Source of the DNA: Clavelina lepadiformis
Taxonomy: Eukaryota > Chordata > Ascidiacea > Aplousobranchia > Clavelinidae
Length of the DNA stretch: 64,000 bases
Assembly: GCF_947623445.1 (NCBI RefSeq)
Contig: NC_135244.1
Coordinates: forward strand, 19,468,860-19,532,859
Direction of reading: 5' to 3'
Shown piece after piece: positions 47,901 through 59,900 of the stretch. A program made the translations under genes and the position numbers. Position 1 is the stretch's first letter, and every line of letters starts with the position of its first letter. Below the pieces are notes generated by a model that worked only from the letters and a program-made list of their open reading frames with translations, was not told where the DNA came from and did not search any database.

Positions 47901-50900
47901 TTAAAACAAGCACATCGGTTTATTTGGTTAAATGTAATATAAAAGTTAATGAAGTACTCCTAAAACTAGAGGGTGGCTGTACCTTTAGTGTGTCTGCGAA
48001 AATGACAATCAAGTTCTTGACTTTCATCATCACAACGGCATCGCTACAATAACCCTGTCATGGATATACAGCGTAGTTTAAATAACTTAATATCGATGAA
48101 CGATACCTCACAGCACCACACCACAATTTGAAAGGGTGTGACGCCACAATTTGCAAACTTCAAAGCAAGCATTAAGCAGCCATGTGGAAAACAGCGAATC
48201 TAGATGCAGATAATTATTGTTTAACTCACAGAATCTGTCCTGAGACCAGCGATTAATTTCGAAATTGCCATCTCCCACAAATCGTTGATCCACTGCCGAC
48301 TGATGAGATTTGGAGCTGTGTGCAGCACATGGTCTTCCACAACAAAAAACCTGGATGCACAGGAGAGCTGCTTTTAAACAAGCACAGTCGCAATACTGCT
48401 GTGATGAAGTATTGAACAGTAACAACAGAAACAATTTTAAAAGTCATTACTCGTTAGTAACATGAAATAAGAAAAATATTTCAAAGAACATATCAAAGAA
48501 TAGTTTTAACATTACCCAACAATTTGGTGGAAGAAGTTGCGATAGGCATCGGGATTATCTTGCATAGAAACGGATGGCTGAAGCACCAAGCGGGCCTGGT
48601 TCCGACGTTGCGTCCGGTAATAGTTCTCGAACTGAGTCTGGGAGCCAACCAAGCCAAATATGTGTAGACACTTGTATACAGGAGAAAAGTCAACGAGGTC
48701 TGACGCTGAAAGATCCTGGGAAAGTATCAAAGAAATAAGATTTACTGTATATAGTACTATGTGCATACTGTACTTGAAACAAGAATACTGTAAATAATTT
48801 GATAAAATAGAAAAATATAATATTATGTAAAAATGGATAATAGATATGTTCACTATTAATTTTTTATCATAAGTCATAATCTTGCCATTTGTGTTTTTAT
48901 CACATATAAATACTATTACAAAAAAATTCATTACTTCATTGTATGTAATTGTGAATTACTCAGCAAAATCACTAGAAATATAACACAACATTCAAATCAG
49001 TGAGAAAATTTAAGAAATGACAAACGATCAAATCAAAAATCATAGCAGTACACTGATGAACATTAAATTACAGTATGTTACTGAAAACATCGATTGCGAT
49101 TCAGAAACAGGGATCACCAGAAATTGCAAAATATGGACATAAATATTTGTGATTTGCAGATTAAGACTCAGAAATGTTGATCACAACAAAAGAGTATAAC
49201 AAAATGGTTAAATCTTTGTTTTGTTCATTACGTAAGACTGTGACCGACCTACCAGTATGAAGATAGAATACCAGGCAACAAAAAGCGCCTTTTCTTGCAA
49301 AAATGCTTTCAACTGTGGGCACATAGCAGTTTTGGTACTCTACTTTACAATAATTATGCATGGATATAGATAGCAAACCCAACCTTTGCTATGAAAAGTC
49401 ATCTTAATATACTTCCTTCATCAAAATATTTCGTTTGTTTATTGTTTTAAGAAAAGGTATCAGTGCGTTTAATATTTAATAAACTAACAGCACTAAAATA
49501 TTTTATCATAGCATTACCCTTTAGCTATTTTCAATCTTTAAACTGTCTTTGTCGAAACTCGTGTAGACTTCATACCAGAACAAACTTCATACCAGACTGG
49601 ATTGTTATATTTTTCATGACATAGGCCAGGGTCGTCTAAACCCTGGCATGCGGGCCACATGTAGCCCGCGGAAAGATTTTGTGCGGCGTGCAAATACTTT
49701 CAGAGTTTTGTTACACTGTATCTTCCGGTGCAAAATCCGCAGTTGTTAAAATACACCTGCGTGTTATTTAATAGGGTTGCTTCAGCCACAGCCCGAGATA
49801 AGTTGCACATCATTGAAGTGCAAGTCAATAGGTGATTATCATGGGGTGATGGCCTTTTTACGACTAACATAACAGCATTGCGTGACGATGCATACGTGCC
49901 ATGATTTTAGTTTTTCGTTGCAAGCACAGTCGCAAACAAGTAGAAGCTATCAAGGAGTGCGTTATTAATAGTGTTAGTGGTGCAGCAAAGCATCAAGTCG
50001 ATTAAAACAGTAAACCCAGCCCTTTGCTAACATTAGAGCTCCCCCAGTTGCAGTCCGCAGCGTTTTCCTCAAACTTTAAAGTGGCCTTTCATGCTTACAG
50101 TCTTGGACCACCCTGACATAGACAATGTTATAGTAATATGATTATATCAGAACTGTGCTGTAATCAGCTAATTTTGCTAATTGCGTATTTCAAAGATTGC
50201 TTAATGTATCTGCAATTATCATACTATAACAGGAATATGCAATTAGGTGTAATTGTGACATTCTTCTTAAGTGTAATATTTAAAACAACAAAGTTCAACT
50301 GATTGACAGAAATCTCTTAGAATTAAAAGTAATTTAATGAAGAGGTTACACTTTGAAGCGAGATAAAACCGAGGGAACTAGTATTACGCAATGTTCGAAT
50401 CAAAGAACTCATTTGTATAAAGACCAGATTTGATTCAGTATTTCTCATAAACTTGCATAGCATCATTAAAATCAGCCCAATACATACATTGTAAATGCGT
50501 GGCATCTGCCAATCTCTAATCTTTCTCCACTTCGATGAGACCATGTCCTCCACCAGTCTGGCTCTCTGATTATGATATACCTGAAGATTTTTCTCTATTT
50601 TTCTGCTGTGTCCAACGAAATTTATAGGCAGTGTTGCTACATTTGAACCCTGTTGGTTCTTTTCAAACTCCTGAGATTGTGATGAAGGCTTTGATACAGA
50701 TGTTGCACTGTTAATAACTTCTGATGGAGTGATAGGGCTATGATCGTGAGGCCTATCCGGCGCTATTCTTTCTCCACTGCTCTTTTGAGTCAATTCAACC
50801 TTATCTGTGGAAGACACACTTGCCGAAGAAGGTGTCCCATTACTTTCTTCCGACTCTTTTGTTGGATTTTCAGGAGGTTTATGAGCTTCTTTTGAAGCAT

Positions 50901-53900
50901 ACTGTGGCTTTCCCGCTAGCTTTTTCTTTTTTCGTCTTGGCGGCGCTTTTACAGGAATGTCAGGATCTTGCATGTGGTCAAGATTTTGGGAAACATCTCT
51001 GGGCTTTTGATCGTTCTCAGCATTACGTGCAGGATCTAGTCTAGTGTTTTCTGGATCTGTTTCAACAATTGTTGAGCTGGTGCTGGAAGCAGAGGGAATG
51101 CTTTCAGCATTGCTGTTCACCACATTCTTAGCATCAACCTCTCTTTCAATCTGCGAAATACGTTGCTCGACGTCACGTGGTTCTTCATTATCAACAAAAG
51201 GATTAAACGGATCCTGAAGTTTGCCAATAACTGATTTATTTTTGGATGCCACAACATCAATCGGCTGTGATTTACTTTCAAATGGGTCACTGCTGCCGGA
51301 TGAAAAGTCATTTTTGGATAACTGGTTTGAAACTTGTGAATCTATTGCATTAACAGCGACTTCATTCTGTTAAAGGCATGATTTTCAATTTACTGCTGGT
51401 ACTAGGATGATTTGAAATTTAACTACTGGTAGCTTTATCATCAATAACTAATTATACAGAAGTATCGTTGGTATCACAAACAAGCTGTATGAGCATTCAC
51501 CATCACTGTAAAACTGGGTTATATTAATTCTATGAAAACAACTAAGCCAGATAAAAGATAGTTTGTAATCTGTAATCTTTAATTTAACTAATATATACGG
51601 TACTACGACACCTTATCGAAAGACACTTTATCGAAAGACACTTTATCGAACGACACCTGATCGAAACGACAGCTGATCGAAAGACACTTTATCGAACGAC
51701 AGTTAATCGAGCCGACAGTTGATCGAAAGACACTTTATCGAAACGACAGCTGATCGAACGACATTTTATCGAACCGACAGTTAATCAAAACGACAGTTGA
51801 TCGAACGACACTTTATCGAACCGACAGTTCAAGCAAGATTTTAGCGTGTTTCTCAAACATTGGAACAATGAGCCATTGTGATGTGCGGTCTTTGTAATGG
51901 TGTGCATTAATGAATTGTGATGTATATATCATAAAGTTGACGATTTATATTTTATATCTATATTTTATATTTGTATCATAAAGTGTTCGATTTCGCATGG
52001 CGGCCGGCCCGCCCACATATTAATAAGATATCACAAGAATACGCACGAGAATTACTAAGTACGAGATTGTCTGTACAGTAGACTAGACTAGTCATTATAG
52101 ATACAAAGAGTAAGGAATTGAAGGCAAAATTTAATAGCAAGGGGCATGTCGCTGTCTGACTTTTACACAAAGTAGCTTCTTGAAAGTGGTCTTTATCCCA
52201 GCTTGACCGACAGCGCAAAATAAATGGCTTCGATGCTTGGTAGCACGTACACATGTGAACAAATGTTTTCAACAATGAAATTCACGAAAAGCAAGCTAAG
52301 ATCACGCATTTCCGACGCCTATTTAGAAAATGTTCTGGCTCTTGCTTCATATGACTTGCCACCAGATGTTGAAAAACTTTCACAAAGCAAGCAGCATCAA
52401 GTGTCACTTTAATGCTGTGTTGTTGAAGTGTGAACACAAATATTTTGCTCTTTTTGTGATTGGTACGATTGAGATTGCAGCAATGTGGTGTAATATACTG
52501 AAGTGAGTGTGAATTATAGTATTAATGAGGCATCAGGTAATTAATGAGGCATCAAGTTGTCAATGAGGCAAGTTGCAAAATAAAGGTCAAACTTTGCAAA
52601 TTTTAAGGTCAAAGTTAAAAATTTTTGGGTCAAAAAACTGGTTGCCCTATTTATGAGTTATATGACTATTATAATTACATTATTTGATCATATTGTGTAT
52701 ACTTACATTTCCACACTATTTGATTTTAGACATCTTAAGAATTCTTGTAATTTTTTCCACGTTAATAACGATTGTATACATATCGAAATGGAATTCATTT
52801 TAAGTGATAAAGGCAAACGAAAGTTGGCCTTGGACGGTTTCTTGTACGTTCGTGACAAAACAACAAATGGCGTAACTTACTGGAGATGTGAGGACTACCT
52901 CAAATGCAAAAGCCGTCTATCCACAGCCGAGGACGACAGCCTCAAGAGAGCACCATCTGAACACAGTCATCCACCAAACCCTGCACGTGTTATAGTTGCA
53001 AGAGCACAAGCCAGCATGCGAGATCGAGCAATCAATTCAGATGAACGTACCTCAAACATTATTCAGAGGGAAACGCAGGATATATCCTTAGCCACCGCTG
53101 GTGCTCTCCCTAAAGCAACATCATTAAAGCGGATGATACAGCGAAAGCGCGTATGTCCAGAAGGAATCGGCTTGATGGATGAACTCCGCGTGACACCGAG
53201 GGGAGAAGCCTTCGTTATCGAGGAAGACGATGAGAACGAATTCTATATGTTTGCGTCTCAAAAGAATCTGGATATACTGAACAAATGCGCTAATTGGTTT
53301 TGTGACGGTACATTCGATGTTGCCCCACTTGGATACCAGCTGTACACGATACACGCGCTGGTCGATGAAAATCGCACGGTGCCACTCGTATACACCGTTA
53401 CCGAGAACAAATCTGAAGCTGTGTACAATCGCATCTTTGGTTTATTGGAACAACAGCGACCAGGAATAGCCCCAGAAACCGTAACAATAGACTTTGAAAT
53501 GGCAGCATATAATGCTCTTTCTTCCAGCTTCCCTCGGGCAGAAATTCTCGGCTGCCTTTTCCATTTTGGCCAATGTAGCTTCCGGAAAATTCAGGCTCTC
53601 TCTCTGCAGCGGTGGTTCAATGAAGATGCAGAGCACGCCCTTCGCATAAAATGCTTCCAGGCACTGGCATTCGTTCCGCCTGAAGACGTTGTACAACGGT
53701 TCGAGGACTTCCTGGCCACGTTCAGTGACGACGATGAGCAGCACTTGTCTGAATACATTGACTATTTTGAAAATACTTGGATTGGACGATTGTGTCGCAG
53801 GAATCGTCGTCAACCTCTATTTCCTATCCGATGTTGGAATGTCTTCCACCGGGTTCAAGATGACCTTCCACGAACGAATAATAGCATTGAAGGATGGCAC

Positions 53901-56900
53901 AATGCGTTCAGCAAGCGTGTCTCAATATCCCATCCGACGCTTCGCAGACTCGTCAAAAAAATTAAGCAGGAACAAGGTTCCAACGAATTGTTAATTGAAC
54001 AATTGAGTGCTGGAATCGATGGCCCACCACGGAAGAAGCGCTACGACGCTGTCAACCAACGTCTGAGGAGCATAGTTGAAAATTATGACTCAACAAATAT
54101 GGACATAAAAAGTTATCTTCGAGCAATTGCACACAACTTGTGATTAAATGAATGCGATTGAAATGTGCACTTCGTCAGTTGTCGTGCTTTTAACAGTGCA
54201 TGTTGTCAGTTCTTTTAATAAATTGTCGTTCTTTTAACAGTGCATATCGTCAGTTGTTTCAATAAATTGTGGATCTTTTAACCCTATCCTAACCAGGCTC
54301 GCGAGTTTACTAAAAAAACTAGGTGTGGCCAACCCCGCACACACATTTGCAATCGTTAATTACTAGAAACCTATGCGTCGTAGACGATGAGATTATTACA
54401 GGTTAGTAGAAACATCATCTGGCTTCCTGTATACATCATAATTGTAAAACTAAAGAAAGTGAATTTAGTGTAAATTAGGTATTTCTAAAAGTGACACATT
54501 TCTATAAATTCTTCTTGTTACGCCGCGCCCCCGCTGTGAAAAGAGAACGAAAAAGAATAGTTAGTCAAGTTATTGGTGCGTAAATGAGTAATACGTTTCA
54601 ATGCGGAGAGAGAGCAAAATTATATAAATATCACAATATCTCAAAAATTACAAAATCTAACTTTATCAAACAAACATGGACAGATAGCTGAACATCACAA
54701 TGACCCATTGTTTCAATGTTTGAGAAACACGCAAAAATCTCGCTTGAACTGTCGGTTCGATAAAGTGTCGTTCGATCAACTGTCGTTTTGATTAACTGTC
54801 GGTTCGATAAAGTGTCGTTTGATCAACTTTCGGTTCGATAAAGTGTCTTTCGATCAACTGTCGTTTCGATCAGGTGTCGTTTCGATCAGGTGTCGTTCGA
54901 TTAAGTGTCTTTCGATAAAGTGTCGTTCGATTAAGTGTCGTTCGATAAAGTGTCTTTCGATAAGGTGTCGGGTCACGAATATATACTGTACTGTGTACAT
55001 TAGATTGTAAACTGTGGTTTTGTTTTATTGTCATACTGCGGCTTACTTTTTTGCATCAAACCGAAATTTTCAAAAGAAAATACAGAGTATATATATACTG
55101 TATATTTTGCAGAGGCATACCTTAGAGTATGTTCCAGTTGCGTCTCAATTTACCATTATATGAGGCTTACAATCGAGTAAATACGGTAAACTTGTTCACA
55201 CAGTACTTGTATACAATTAATAAGTAGTTAATATTTAAGCAGCCTTTCATAAATCTTCAATACCATGACTTTACCATAATCAAAGTGACAATGAACATAT
55301 ATATATACTGTACCAATGATTTATAATGTATATTTAATTATCTGGCAATGAAGGCTAATCTTAAATGACTACACACCTCATAATTCATATCTTTCAAGGC
55401 ATCGGGAGTAGTTGGCTCTTTGAAGGCATTGTCAGTGTCAAAGAAGGGATTAACATCATGGGTTTTGACAACATCCTCATTTTCATCTAAGAAAGGATTT
55501 GCCAGGCCATTTTCAGTTACCTTAGATTTGCTAGGCTCCTGAGTGAATGGATTGGGATCATCGAAAGGATTTCTACTGTCCATGACTTCTTCTACCTCAT
55601 CTTCTATCTCATCAAAGGGATTTAATCTCTGACGATGTTGAGGAGAGGCGGAGTGGTTACTGTTTAGTGCTTCCGCTCTTACGTTAGTTCTTGTCTTGGA
55701 AGGAATTTTTGAGTTTTTATTGATCGGTTTTGCTCTTATTCTGGGAAGATCAGCTTCTGCTGGACTTTCTTCTTCAGATGAAGATTTTACTCCAAAACTG
55801 TCCGACCTATCACCACTAACAGCACTTTGTTCAAGATTTCTTTCTTTTTCGACCTGATCATGTATCCAGTAAATAAAAAATGGTTAAAATATGACTAAGA
55901 TTAAGCGCAACCAAAGCACATAATAACACTGAAAATTAAAACTTTACCTCTTTATGTTTAAAAAGGCAACACTATTCACAGATTTTCTACCTGTTTCATC
56001 GCGACCATTCCTATCTTGTCTGAATTCTGCCGAACCTTTTCAAGAAAGTCTTTTAATTCTGACATTGAGACACCTTTTATTTCCTCGCGAATTTTGGGAA
56101 TATTCTCCAACATGATTTCACAAAAACGATATCGGTAGACACTTGGCAGCGCTGTATGCTCAAGTTGTTCCAAAGTTTTAAGAGCAGAGTAATACCTAGT
56201 AGGTAATATATTGTGTCTAGTGTGTAACACATAACTGAAAACAAATGAAATAGTTTTTTAAAGTAAGATGGCCATGGTAAATAAAAAATTCTATCATCAA
56301 AAATTTTTCATATAATTGTTTACAAATAATAAAAATGAAATACCAGTGTCAAGGCATGATTACACATAATCACTAAGCAAACATATGTCAGTTTCAACCT
56401 TCCTGCTCGCATTTGTTCCATCATTTTTGCATACATCTGCAATACTGGCAAACATTCTGACAGTTTTTCTATGGCAGACGCAACATTACGTTGCTGAAGT
56501 TGACATTGGATAAGATCATCGCTTTTTCTTGCAACTTCTTTTCCAGACTCCTGGAGTTCTTTGTTGATAACCAAGGTTTGACTCTGAAAAGACAAAAAAG
56601 TAATTTTACCAACCGTACATATCGCTTGAATGTGTAAATCCTTCGAATGAACTTAAAAATACAATGGAAGTTTTCCACCATTATAAATACATTTGTAACA
56701 AAAAATTTCAGAGGAAACGATAAATGGGCTATGTACTTTACGTTATAAAAACTTACTTTAAGTTTTTCCGCGTCGCTTCTAACATTTATCAGTTCAGTGA
56801 TTGATTCAATGAAGCCTTGGTAATGAAAATTGCACATTCTCTCAATGTCTCGATCATGTTGCTTAATCCTGCAGTCAAGTCTTTCCAGGAACTTTTCATG

Positions 56901-59900
56901 ATCATTCCCCTCATACACGGCCCTGTACGTAACATTGAGCAGATAGCCATAAAATATGATTTACTTCCAAGGGTATAAAATCATCCTTCTAACGGTACAG
57001 CAACAAGTTAAAGCCTATTGTTATTGAAAGCATGAAAGACATGTTCTATGAAGGGAAAACCATGCCTTTCATTCTGTATATTCTAAGCAGGGATGTGGAG
57101 TGCAATGTGGAATTCCGCATGCACCCAAACACTTGACAAAGCCCTGGCTGTTTTTTTTTACGCATATGTTATGTTTAATACAGTGTTAAAGCATGTCTTT
57201 CAACCTGCACAAGTAACAAAGTATAGCAAACACAGTACTTCCCACAAGCAAAGCAACAGTATCATACATTGCTATTTGGCATAGATTTCTACCAAATAAT
57301 TTTCATGTGGACAAAAATTAACACAGCTTTCAGTTTTTCACATAATAGGGTATAGACATGCACAGGGTTCTTACTAAGCATGTTGGTAGTAAGGCAGGCA
57401 CTTTGCAAAGTCAGCAATCTGACTCTAAGCTACATACGACATATGACAATTAACCAACCTCAATGAGGCCCCAATAAAGGCTGTGTCAGTTGTTTCAATT
57501 TCATTTAAAATTCGTTCATGTTCACGATCAGTTTTGGTATCTTGTTCACTGTAATATTCTGTTACTTTATCATATTTTTCATCTTCAAATTCCATAGCCT
57601 TTTTGGCATTAGAAGTTAAGCCGTACAACAAGTCACTTGCACTTTGTTGCAGATGCCAAATTAAGTTTTTAACATAAACAATGCAGCCTGAAGTAAACAC
57701 AAATAAGTTTGGCTGAAGGTTAAAACTGACTCCAAAATATGTAGCTAAATACCATGACAACAACAAACAAGCCAAACATACAGTGATAATGGCAATCATC
57801 GTTTCCTAGAGTACTGGGCTACTGATGGCGCCAGTCTACACTTAAATTGGCCAGAAACTGACACCGGCCAGATATCCTATGCCAGAATACTGGTATAATG
57901 GTTATTCCGGTACCAAGTGGACTAGGCTAAGCGTGCGTTTGGGCTAAGCGTGCGTTTGGGCTTTTCCAACCTGCCAGCAGTACCAGCAATATTGTAAACT
58001 GGCAACTTAGACCCATTTCTTAAAACTTAAACACTTTCTGTATGTTTATACCACGTTTATATGACGTTATTATACACTTAATTAGCTGAATTTTCTTCTT
58101 CAAGTCCGCTAAATTCACTTCATTTTCAACTTCTGCCCAAGTTCTGACCATCAAATTTGAAGAAACATTTTAGGACTAAGCTATTTCAGTACGGTAGGCT
58201 GCTTCAAAACATTTAGCCTTTACAGACCAAGCCCAATTTTTTGTTTATTATTGAACAACGTCATCTAACTATGATATAAGAAAGATATTGTTGCACGCAA
58301 GGTGGCGTTTATCAAATTATCCACAGGCTACCGAATTCGCATAAAGACTTTCAGGAATGAAAATTGTATCTTATATCTTGTCGGGAATTTTTCCGTCGGA
58401 ATGAGCAAAATTTTTGCATAAATTAAGGTTCTAAACTTATGCATATTCCAAGTTTGTTTATAGCGTATTGACCTAAGAATATTAATTGAATCACACACAG
58501 ATTTAATTATATAGAGACTTTTCAAATTGAGTTTTTCCGCTATTCTTTTTATTATTCCATTTGAAAACAAGACCTCGTCTTTGTAGCAACAGTTGTAGGC
58601 TACTATTCCTGTTGCTTTATCTAATCGTTAATGACAACCGATGCTTTATCACCAGGGCTTGCAATCGCCTATATGGGAATGATATGATAATGTTTATCCT
58701 CGCACTGAGGAAAGCACGTCCACCTGGCAACGATTCCTCATCGCTCGAGCCGAGCCCCGGTTACCGAGCTAGCGTTTGTGCAAGTTCCGATTATCACAAA
58801 TTTTTTGCTTTGTTTTTCTGATTTATTTTATGGTACTGCCCGAAGTTAGAATTGCCCAACAGGTCCACTGGACCGGAGTAAGGGTCATTAACGGCTCGAT
58901 GGCATTAGAAAGGCATGACGCCACTGATTATCAAACACGGAACCTGAACCGCATTTGTTGCGTGGCTAGCGTTCGAAACACTTGGTTACCGAGCCGACAA
59001 ACGCCATAAGGCCAGTCAGAATTGTTGTCTGCTATAGCCTACAATTTACACTTACCTCAACGCGGGGCCAAGAAAAAATCCTCTTTCTATTTCCTGTATA
59101 ATGATATCGTGTGCATATTCCCGGGTATCTATATCGGCCTTTCCGTATTCTATATCCATTTGTGGGCGTGAAGGGGCAGACAATTTTGTATTTTTCGGTG
59201 TTTTTCGAATTTCCTCGACGACATCTGCCAAGGAAAAGTTCAAGTTAGATTTGTGTATGAGCATAGTTCAATGTGCGCAATTATTCTTATTCAATCATGT
59301 AATATGGCAAGACCATAATTGTTTGATTGTTTATTTATTCTATTGGTTGTTAAATCATAGATTCCTGACTAGCTCTACATAGGCTGCATCACATGCCCCA
59401 AAACATCTTTTCTACCCTTGCTGCGCCAAATCTTGTCACGTAAAAAAGAAACCTTTGTGAAGAATATTGCTGCCATAAAAATGTAGCCATACAGATCAAA
59501 AGATCAACTACAATCAAACAACAATACAAAAACTTTACGTTGAATTACCGTGGTAGCTGCTTGTGGGACTGATAAATCTTGCCAACCAGTCCGTTCTTAC
59601 CTGAATAATCTGGTTCGATAGATTCTTCCGGCTGGTCTACTTGGGGCGGTGGGACTGAAATTTTTGATGGGCTAATCTGATCCACGTTTGAGTTGAGACG
59701 TTTTGATTTCCTTTTCTCTTGATTGCCTCTTTTAATGGCTGATTGGCTCATGGTACGAAAGAAATTTCTTTTCGGAGTTGACATCGGTTGTGACGTTGAA
59801 GTTGGAGTGTCGTTGTCAGGGGTTGTAATTGTCACATCGACGACGGGAACCTAGCAATTGTTAGAAAATATTTTTTATTATTATCAGCAATTGGGTTTTG

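Larger units (their letters stand above)
51606..54970 (+). mobile_element. MULE (Mutator-like) transposon with tandem-array inverted ends
   Basis: The element lies in an EXOC6 intron, its gene opposite to EXOC6. Each end is a 227-bp array (51606-51832 and 54744-54970) of 15 tandem 15-16-bp units, consensus CGACAGTTGATCGAA with CACTT/CAGCT variants, in inverted orientation. The inverted homology continues inward about 55 bp (GTGTTTCTCAAACATTG on the left, matched inverted on the right). The interior has a FLYWCH/MULE transposase gene and a hAT remnant. A clear 8-9-bp target duplication was not found; the flanks are GGTACTA and GGTCACGA. Confidence 0.9.

Noticed and set aside
51606..51832. Regular direct repeats resembling a CRISPR array
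   Set aside because: Units are contiguous with no spacers, are mirrored at 54744-54970, and bound a MULE transposase; this is a eukaryotic transposon end.
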